From Dactylosporangium roseum (lineage in GTDB: Bacteria > Actinomycetota > Actinomycetes > Mycobacteriales > Micromonosporaceae): DNA of 64,000 nt. Every line of letters begins with the position of its first letter. The stretch's first letter is position 1. Made by a program: the position numbers and the translations under genes. The DNA lies in assembly GCF_025264685.1 (NCBI RefSeq), contig NZ_CP073721.1:2719001-2783000 (forward strand), read 5' to 3'. The notes under the pieces are model-generated. The model searched no databases. It was given only the letters and a program-made list of their open reading frames with translations, and was not told the origin of the DNA. This document shows, one piece after another, positions 58,053 to 64,000 of the stretch.

Positions 58053-58828
58053 CACGCTGCCCCCTCCCGTGTACCGGGCGCCGTGGCGGCCACCGCCGGT
58101 GCGTCGCGGTCGACGAGGTCGATCAGCTCCGGCGGCGCGGACAGGAACGTCCACGGCCCGCCCGCGAGCACCTCGTGGCGGGTCTCGCCGTAGCCGTCCC
58201 ATTCGAGCATCTCCCGGGCCGGCACGTACGGGTCGTCGCGCCAGCCGATCGCGGTGATCGGGCAGGGCAGCGGCCGCGGCCCGGGCGGCCGGTGGTGGAA
58301 ACACATGTCCACGTCGTTGCGCAGCACGGCGATGGCCATCGGCAGCAGCTCCGGCAGCGGCTCCGGCTCACCGAGGGAGCGCACGATCCCGCGCAGCTCG
58401 TCCGCGAGCTGCTCGTCGGTCATCGACGGCTGGAACAGCCCGTAGAACCCGCGGTGCGGCACGAGCGACGAGGACACGTACAGCCGGTCGGGCAGCCGGT
58501 GCCCCCGTTCCTCGAGGCGGACCAGCGTCGCGCACGCGAGCAGGGCGCCCATGCAGTGCCCGAACAGTGCGTAGGGCCGGTCCAGATACGGCGCGAGACC
58601 GTCGGCCGCGTCGGCGGCGAAGTCGTCGAAGCGGTGGTACGGCGGCTCGCGGAACCGGTTCTCCCGGCCCGGCGGCTGGACGGCGCAGACCTCCATGGCG
58701 CCGATCCGCCGCGGCCAGCGTCGCAACGACGACGCGCCGGCACCGGCGTACGGGAAGCAGATGAGCCGCGCCTCCGCGTCGGGACGCGGTTCTCGCAGCA
58801 GCCAACGGCCTGTCCTGGTGTCCTTCAC
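58049..58828 (-). CDS. Type II thioesterase-like protein with Cys nucleophile and no catalytic His
   Basis: A 259-residue protein of the type II thioesterase family (FPYAGAGASSLRRW, PPGRENRF). The nucleophile elbow is GHCMG with Cys92 instead of Ser. The Asp loop is present (GWRDDPYVP), but the usual GGHFFL His motif reads GGPWTFL, so the catalytic His is missing. It may be an inactive carrier-binding protein or a transferase using Cys. GTG 58828 has AGGAGG upstream. It is the first gene of the leftward unit A-T, P450, C-T. Compare the complete triad of the other thioesterase at 43473-44276. Confidence 0.85.
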   Translation of the reverse strand: MKDTRTGRWLLREPRPDAEARLICFPYAGAGASSLRRWPRRIGAMEVCAVQPPGRENRFREPPYHRFDDFAADAADGLAPYLDRPYALFGHCMGALLACATLVRLEERGHRLPDRLYVSSSLVPHRGFYGLFQPSMTDEQLADELRGIVRSLGEPEPLPELLPMAIAVLRNDVDMCFHHRPPGPRPLPCPITAIGWRDDPYVPAREMLEWDGYGETRHEVLAGGPWTFLSAPPELIDLVDRDAPAVAATAPGTREGAAW

Positions 58829-58925
58829 CCGAAGCTCCTCCTGGGATCGACCGGTCGGTCATCACCATGGGTCGGATGCTATGGACTCCGGGTTAGACGA
58901 CGGTTATGTCGGCGGTCCGCCGTGC

Positions 58926-60044
58926 TCAGCCGGGCTTGCCGACCTGTAGCTCGGCGTCGACGCCGAGGAACCGGCCGATGTCGGCGGCCTCGGCCTCCAG
59001 CGCGGCGGCGGCCGCGTCGGGCAGCGCCTCGAACGGCTGCACCCGCACGATCAGCCGGTCCTTGTCGCGCTGCTGCTTCCAGGCGCCGAGCACCCGGCCG
59101 TCGACGAGCACCGCCGGCTGGATGAAGCCGCCGCCGACCTGGATCCGTTTGGTGAACGCCGGTGCCAGGACGAGCTCGCGGCTCGCGTACCCGAGAAGGA
59201 GCTCGTCGAAGTGGCCGAGGAGCTGGACGGCCGGTTTCCGGCCGGGTGTGCGCGCGGTCGTGCCGGTCGTGACCCAGGCGGCGCTGCCGGCGGCGTCGAC
59301 CTCCTCCAGCTCGTCGGCGACCAGCTCGAAGCCCCGCTTGGCCTGCTTGGCCGGCAGCCCGGACCACTTCGCGAAGTCCTGCGGGGTCACCGGCCCGCGG
59401 GAGGCGACGTAGCGGCGGGTCAGCTCGGCGAGGGCGGCGTCGCCGTCGAGCTTCGTCTGCTTGCCGGCCCAGTCGTCGATGAGGACGTAGGTCGGCTCGT
59501 CCTTGTCCACCTCGGGACCGCGGCAGATGATGCCGGTCATCGCGGCGTAGCCGATCAGGTGCGCGGGTGCCTGGCTCTTCGGGTCGACCCGCACGCCCTT
59601 GGCGTCGAGGCGCCGCACCAGGTCGGCGCGGGTCAGCGGGCCCTCGGCGGCGACGATCCGCTCGAGCTTCGGCACGGCGGACCTGAGCATGTCGTCGTCG
59701 AGGCCGAGCTGCGAGCGGCGCCGCTTGTCGGCGGCGGCGAAGATCGGCCCGAGCAGCCCGACGATCCAGCGCACGTCCTCGGCCGCGACCATGTGCAGGG
59801 TGCTGCGCATGGCCCAGATCCGCACGACGGACCGGTCCTCGTTGCAGGCACGGTCGACGGCGGCGGCGTCGACGCCGGTGGTGGTGCGCGGGCGCAGCGC
59901 CATCCGCGCCGCCCGGATGTCCTGTGACTGCGTGCCGACCAGGTCGCGGACCACGTCGGCGACGTCCTTGGCCCGGTCCCCGGTCAGCCGCTGCGCGCGG
60001 GCGCGGGTCAGGCGGATCTCGTCTTCGGTGAACTGCCGAGTCAT
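58926..60044 (-). CDS. AlkZ-like winged-helix DNA glycosylase family protein (HTH_42)
   Basis: A 372-residue protein of the tandem winged-helix family that includes AlkZ, the azinomycin-resistance DNA glycosylase, and Escherichia coli YcaQ. It shows the N-terminal RAQRL, Q39-S-Q41 in VGTQSQDIRAARMAL (equivalent in position to the catalytic QxQ motif of AlkZ), WAMRSTLHMV, and the late HFDELLLGYASREL. Actinomycetes carry several such genes, some in clusters for DNA-alkylating products. Here it lies between two halves of an NRPS cluster, so a self-resistance role is possible. A housekeeping repair or regulatory role cannot be excluded. Confidence 0.75.
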   Translation of the reverse strand: MTRQFTEDEIRLTRARAQRLTGDRAKDVADVVRDLVGTQSQDIRAARMALRPRTTTGVDAAAVDRACNEDRSVVRIWAMRSTLHMVAAEDVRWIVGLLGPIFAAADKRRRSQLGLDDDMLRSAVPKLERIVAAEGPLTRADLVRRLDAKGVRVDPKSQAPAHLIGYAAMTGIICRGPEVDKDEPTYVLIDDWAGKQTKLDGDAALAELTRRYVASRGPVTPQDFAKWSGLPAKQAKRGFELVADELEEVDAAGSAAWVTTGTTARTPGRKPAVQLLGHFDELLLGYASRELVLAPAFTKRIQVGGGFIQPAVLVDGRVLGAWKQQRDKDRLIVRVQPFEALPDAAAAALEAEAADIGRFLGVDAELQVGKPG

Positions 60045-60202
60045 TCGCCGAACCTACCCAACGCGACCGCCGCGCAACCGCCGAACGCGCGATCGGCGGG
60101 CGGCCCGCTCGTAACCTCCGCATGACCCCGCCTCGATACGTTCGCGGTGTTTCCAGGTGGCGACGGAGCAGCAGGCCGGGTACTCGACGGGAGACGCATG
60201 AC

Positions 60203-63200
60203 ATGCCAGACCTGAAACAGCGCGTGGCGGAGCTTTCCGAGGACCGGCGCGCCCTTTTCGCCGCGTTGGCCAAGCAGGACGACGCCCCGGCGAAGGACGC
60301 GGCCGGCATCCCACGGGTGCCGCGGGACCGGCCGATCCCGGCGTCGTTCGCGCAGCAACGCCTCTGGTTCGTCGACCAGATGGAGCCGGGCAACAGCGCG
60401 TACAACTGCCCGATCCCGGTCCGGTTCCGCGGGCCGCTGGACGTCGACGCGCTCGTGGCGAGCCTCGCCGACGTCGTGCGCCGGCACGAGGTGCTGCGCA
60501 CGACGTTCCGCGGCGAGCAGGGCCAGCCGGTCCAGGTGATCCACCCGGAGATGCCGTTGCCGTGCCCGGTGACCGACCTGAGCGACGTGCCGCCGCACGA
60601 GCGGGAGGCACGGGTGCGCCGGGCCGTGGCCGAGGAGGGCGGGCAGCCGTTCGACCTCGCCGGCGGTCCGGTGATGCGGGCCAGGCTGTTGCGCTTCGGG
60701 CCCGAGGACCATGTGCTGCTCTACGACCTGCACCACATCGCCTTCGACGTGTGGTCGGTCGGTGTCGTGCACGCCGAGCTGGCCGCCGGCTACAACGCCC
60801 GGATGCGCGGGACCGCCGCCGAGCTGCCCGAGCTGCCGATCCAGTACGCCGACTACGCGGTCTGGCAACGCGAGCGCATCAGCGGTCCGCTGCTGGACGA
60901 GCAGCTCGGGTACTGGCGGCGCCGGCTCGACGGCCTCGAGTCGCTCGACCTGCCCACCGATCACGAACGCCCGGCGAACCTGTCCTACCGGGGCGGTTGG
61001 CGCCAGTCGGACCTGCCGCCCCACCTCGTCGCCGGGCTGCGGGAGCTGGGCCGGGTCGAGGGTGCCTCGCTGTTCATGACGATGCTGGCGGCCGTGCAGA
61101 TCCTGCTGGCCCGCTACACCGACAGTGACGACGTCGCCGTGGGCATCGCCGCGGCCGAGCGCGACCGGCCGGAGGTACAGGGCCTGATCGGTTTCTTCCC
61201 GAACACTCTCGTGCTGCGCGGCGACCTGTCCGGGCAGCCGACGTTCCGGGACTTCCTGCGCCGGATCCGCACCACCGCCCGGGACGCCTTCGCCCATGCG
61301 GAGCTACCGTTCGACCTGCTGGTCCAGGATCTGCGCCCGACCCGGTCGGCGACCCGCACCCCGCTGTTCCCGGTGTTCTTCGGGGTCGAGGACGGCACGA
61401 CGCGGATGCCCGACTTCGACGGACTGGCGGTCGAGATCGTCTTCCCGGACCACCAGGCGGCCAAGTTCGACCTGGGCTTCAACGTGCGGGTCAGCCCGGA
61501 GCACACCGTCGTGGACGCCGTCTACAGCGCCGACCTGTTCGAGGCGGCCACGATCGACCGGATGCTCGGGCACTACCGGCGGTTGCTCGAGGCGGCGGTC
61601 ACGGACCCGGACCGCCCGATCACCACGCTGCCGATGCTGACCGGGTCGGAGTGGCGTGCCGTCTGCGACTGGAACGACACCGCCCGGGAGTTTCCGGACG
61701 ACGCGTGCCTGCACCGGCTCGTCGAGGAGCAGACCACGCGCAGCGACGCGCCGGCCGTGCGCTGCGGGTCACGGACGCTGAGCCGCACCGACCTGGAGGC
61801 GGCCGCGAACCGGCTGGCCCACCGGCTGCGCGGCAGCGGCGTCGGCCCGGACACGGTCGTCGGCGTGTGCCTGCCACGCTCGCCCGAGCTGGTCGTGGCG
61901 ATCCTCGCCGTGCTCAAGGCCGGCGGCGCGTACCTGCCGCTGGACCCGGAGTATCCGCCGCGGCGACTGCGCTTCATGCTCACCGACGCCGGCTGCCCGG
62001 TCGTGCTCACCCGGCAGGCGTCGCGAGCCGGCCTCGGCGACGTCGACGGCACCGTGCTGTGCGTGGACGACGCCGCACCGGCGCTGCCGGACACGCGACC
62101 AGAGGTGGACGTGCGGCCGGAGCACCTGGCCTACGTCATCTACACCTCCGGCTCGACCGGCGAGCCGAAGGGCATCGCGCTGCGGCACCGCGGCGCGGTC
62201 AACAACTTCACCGACTTCAACGACCGGTTCGGCATCGGGCCCGGCGACAGCCTGCTGTCGGTGTCGTCGCCGAGCTTCGACATGTCCGTCTACGACGTGC
62301 TGGGCACCCTCGCCGCCGGCGCAACCGTGGTCCTGCCCGAGGCCGCGGAGGCCCGCGACCCGGTCGCCTGGGCCCGGCTGCTGGCCGAGCACGGGGTGAC
62401 CGTGTGGCATTCGGCGCCGGCCCTGCTACAACTGCTGCTGGAGTGCTACGACCGCGACGACGCGGTCCTGCCGGCCCGGCTGCGCCTGGCGCTGCTCGGC
62501 GGTGACTGGATCCCGGTCGACCAGCCCGAGCGGCTGTGGCGGGTCGCGCCGGAGGCGGCGTTCGTCAGTCTCGGCGGCGCCACGGAGGCGTCGATGGACT
62601 CGACCGTCTTCCCGGTCGAGCGGGTCGACCCGGCCTGGACCAGCATCCCCTACGGCCGTCCGATGGCCAACCAGCGCGCCTACGTGCTCGACCGGCACCG
62701 GCAGCCGGTGCCCGTCGGAGTCCCGGGGGAGCTGCACCTGGCCGGGACCGGCCTGGCCCGGGGCTACCTGCACCGGCCGGAACTGACCGCCGAGCGCTTC
62801 GTCGAGCACACGTTTCCCGACGGGCGCACCGAGCGGCTGTACAGGACCGGTGACCTGGTCCGGTACCGGCCCGACGGGGTCCTGGAGCTGCTGGGCCGGC
62901 TCGACTTCCAGGTCAAGATCCACGGCCTGCGCATCGAGCTGGGCGAGATCGAGACGGTCCTGCGCCGGCATCCGGCCGTCGGCGCCGCCGCCGTGGTCGC
63001 TCAGGGGGAGCGGGGCGACCTGCGGCTGGCCGCGTTCGTCACCCCCGCCGCCGGGGAGCTCGCCGTACCGGAGGACGGGCTGCGGCGGTGGCTCACCGAC
63101 GCGCTGCCCGCGCACCTGGTCCCCGGCACGGTCACGGTGCTGGACGCGCTGCCCACCACGCCGAACGGCAAGGTCGACCGGCGCGCCCTGACCGCCCTGA

Positions 63201-64000
63201 CCGCCCTGCCCGAGCCGCCGGCCCGGGACGCGGCACCGGCCGGTGATCCGGCCACCGTGGACAGTGGCCACCCGGCCGGTACGACCGACAGCGCCGATCC
63301 CGGCGGCACCGCCGCCCTCGAGCGCCGCATCGCCGCGACCTGGTGCGAGGTGCTCGGCGTCGCCGAGGTCGGGCCGGACGACGACTTCTTCCACCTCGGC
63401 GGCGACTCCTTCGCGGCGATCCGGGCGATGCTCGCGCTCGCCGAGCCGCTGCCCGTCGTCGAGTTGTTCAAGAACCCCACGGTGCGGCGGCTCGCGGCCC
63501 GGATCGGATCCGCGGCGGCGCCGCGGACCGGGCTGTTGTTCGAGCTGACCCCGGCCGACCGGCAGCCCGAGCTGACGCTGGTGTGCGTGCCCTACGGCGG
63601 CGGCAACGTGGTGGCGTACCAGCCGCTCGCCGACCGGCTCGACGCCCGCTTCGCGGTCTGGGCGGTCAACCTGCCCGGCCACGATCCGAGCACCTTGCGG
63701 GACGAGCCCCTGTCGGTCGAGGACGCCGCGCAGCGCTGCGCCGCCGAGATCCAGGAGCGGATCGCCGGCCCGGTCATCGTGTACGGGCAGTGTTCCGGCG
63801 TCGCGCTCGGCGTCGAGCTGACCCGGGTCCTGGAGGAGCGCGGGTGCGACGTCCGGGCGGTCTACGTCGGCGCGTCGCTGACCGACCCCGACCCGGCCGC
63901 CTCGCTGGAGACGGAGCGGTCCACGTCGGACGAGGACGCCTACGCGTTCCTGCGCTCGCTCGGCGGCTTCGACGGCCACCTCGAGTGGTCCCAGGTGGGG
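60203..64000 (+). CDS. NRPS: C-A-T-TE with Cys-type thioesterase (runs off window)
   Basis: At least 1266 residues, open to the end. C (about 40-470) has SFAQQRLWFVDQ and HHIAFDVWS (His177-His178, Asp182), with Val where Gly is usual. A (about 490-990) has YTSGSTGEPKG and SFDMSVYDVLG, SLGGATEASMDS, SIPYGRPMANQR, resembling A domains of the Cys/Ser/Thr group. T carries LGGDS with Ser1069. TE begins near 1110 (LTLVCVPYGGGN); its nucleophile motif is GQCSG with Cys1197, not Ser. Cys-type TE domains are known from obafluorin and sulfazecin synthetases, where strained rings are formed. ATG 60203 has GGGAGA upstream. This is probably the termination module. Confidence 0.9.
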   Translation, partial: MPDLKQRVAELSEDRRALFAALAKQDDAPAKDAAGIPRVPRDRPIPASFAQQRLWFVDQMEPGNSAYNCPIPVRFRGPLDVDALVASLADVVRRHEVLRTTFRGEQGQPVQVIHPEMPLPCPVTDLSDVPPHEREARVRRAVAEEGGQPFDLAGGPVMRARLLRFGPEDHVLLYDLHHIAFDVWSVGVVHAELAAGYNARMRGTAAELPELPIQYADYAVWQRERISGPLLDEQLGYWRRRLDGLESLDLPTDHERPANLSYRGGWRQSDLPPHLVAGLRELGRVEGASLFMTMLAAVQILLARYTDSDDVAVGIAAAERDRPEVQGLIGFFPNTLVLRGDLSGQPTFRDFLRRIRTTARDAFAHAELPFDLLVQDLRPTRSATRTPLFPVFFGVEDGTTRMPDFDGLAVEIVFPDHQAAKFDLGFNVRVSPEHTVVDAVYSADLFEAATIDRMLGHYRRLLEAAVTDPDRPITTLPMLTGSEWRAVCDWNDTAREFPDDACLHRLVEEQTTRSDAPAVRCGSRTLSRTDLEAAANRLAHRLRGSGVGPDTVVGVCLPRSPELVVAILAVLKAGGAYLPLDPEYPPRRLRFMLTDAGCPVVLTRQASRAGLGDVDGTVLCVDDAAPALPDTRPEVDVRPEHLAYVIYTSGSTGEPKGIALRHRGAVNNFTDFNDRFGIGPGDSLLSVSSPSFDMSVYDVLGTLAAGATVVLPEAAEARDPVAWARLLAEHGVTVWHSAPALLQLLLECYDRDDAVLPARLRLALLGGDWIPVDQPERLWRVAPEAAFVSLGGATEASMDSTVFPVERVDPAWTSIPYGRPMANQRAYVLDRHRQPVPVGVPGELHLAGTGLARGYLHRPELTAERFVEHTFPDGRTERLYRTGDLVRYRPDGVLELLGRLDFQVKIHGLRIELGEIETVLRRHPAVGAAAVVAQGERGDLRLAAFVTPAAGELAVPEDGLRRWLTDALPAHLVPGTVTVLDALPTTPNGKVDRRALTALTALPEPPARDAAPAGDPATVDSGHPAGTTDSADPGGTAALERRIAATWCEVLGVAEVGPDDDFFHLGGDSFAAIRAMLALAEPLPVVELFKNPTVRRLAARIGSAAAPRTGLLFELTPADRQPELTLVCVPYGGGNVVAYQPLADRLDARFAVWAVNLPGHDPSTLRDEPLSVEDAAQRCAAEIQERIAGPVIVYGQCSGVALGVELTRVLEERGCDVRAVYVGASLTDPDPAASLETERSTSDEDAYAFLRSLGGFDGHLEWSQVG

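Overview
The window is about 64 kb of very GC-rich DNA with GTG starts, ATGA/GTGA gene overlaps, a sortase, a SARP regulator and actinobacterial protein families. It looks like a filamentous actinomycete, most likely Micromonosporaceae; the genus is inferred from style and dispersed repeats only. No rRNA, tRNA or CRISPR array was seen.

Region 1 (1-804) is the end of an FtsX-like permease and its LolD/MacB-type ATPase. Region 2 (1051-18301) behaves as one regulon. It holds a DUF2470 protein, a calycin-like protein, an aldehyde dehydrogenase and a nitrilase-fold protein without its usual catalytic Lys and Cys. These are divergent from a His-rich bicupin and a TetR regulator. Next come an alpha/beta-barrel protein, a DUF1838 protein and a five-gene Opp/Dpp-type ABC importer. 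Heme oxygenase follows with a NuoF-like flavoprotein, a [3Fe-4S] ferredoxin and a ferritin-like/VIT iron transporter, then a surface protein with its own sortase. A 15-bp pseudopalindrome related to CTGACA-N3-TGTCAG occurs eight times, in front of nearly every transcription unit. I read the region as a heme (or other tetrapyrrole) capture and breakdown system; substrate and pathway are inference.

Region 3 (18472-30465) is mixed: a TetR/MMPL pair with a near-perfect operator, BioY, a transketolase-like (AceE-like) gene broken by a frameshift, an IS4-family element, a short-chain dehydrogenase, a DrrAB-like ABC exporter with a divergent TetR, and dispersed hairpin repeats.

Region 4 (30520-64000, running off the end) is a nonribosomal peptide cluster. 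Precursor genes are a class II DAHP synthase, a TrpE/TrpG-type pair (aminodeoxyisochorismate or anthranilate) and lysine 6-aminotransferase. Assembly proteins are A-T-Cy-A-T (first A domain without the usual Asp), a degenerate-C-A-T protein, an A-T-alpha-oxoamine-synthase fusion with a Lys2-like A domain followed by an SDR, a C-T didomain, an A-T didomain, and C-A-T-TE with a Cys nucleophile. Accessory genes are MbtH, P450, an iron-sulfur flavoprotein, two type II thioesterases (one with Cys and no catalytic His), a DHA2 exporter, a SARP regulator and an AlkZ-like winged-helix protein that could be self-resistance to a DNA-reactive product. I cannot match this combination to a cluster I know. 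A plausible product is an anthraniloyl-azoline peptide with an amino-ketone or amino-alcohol part.
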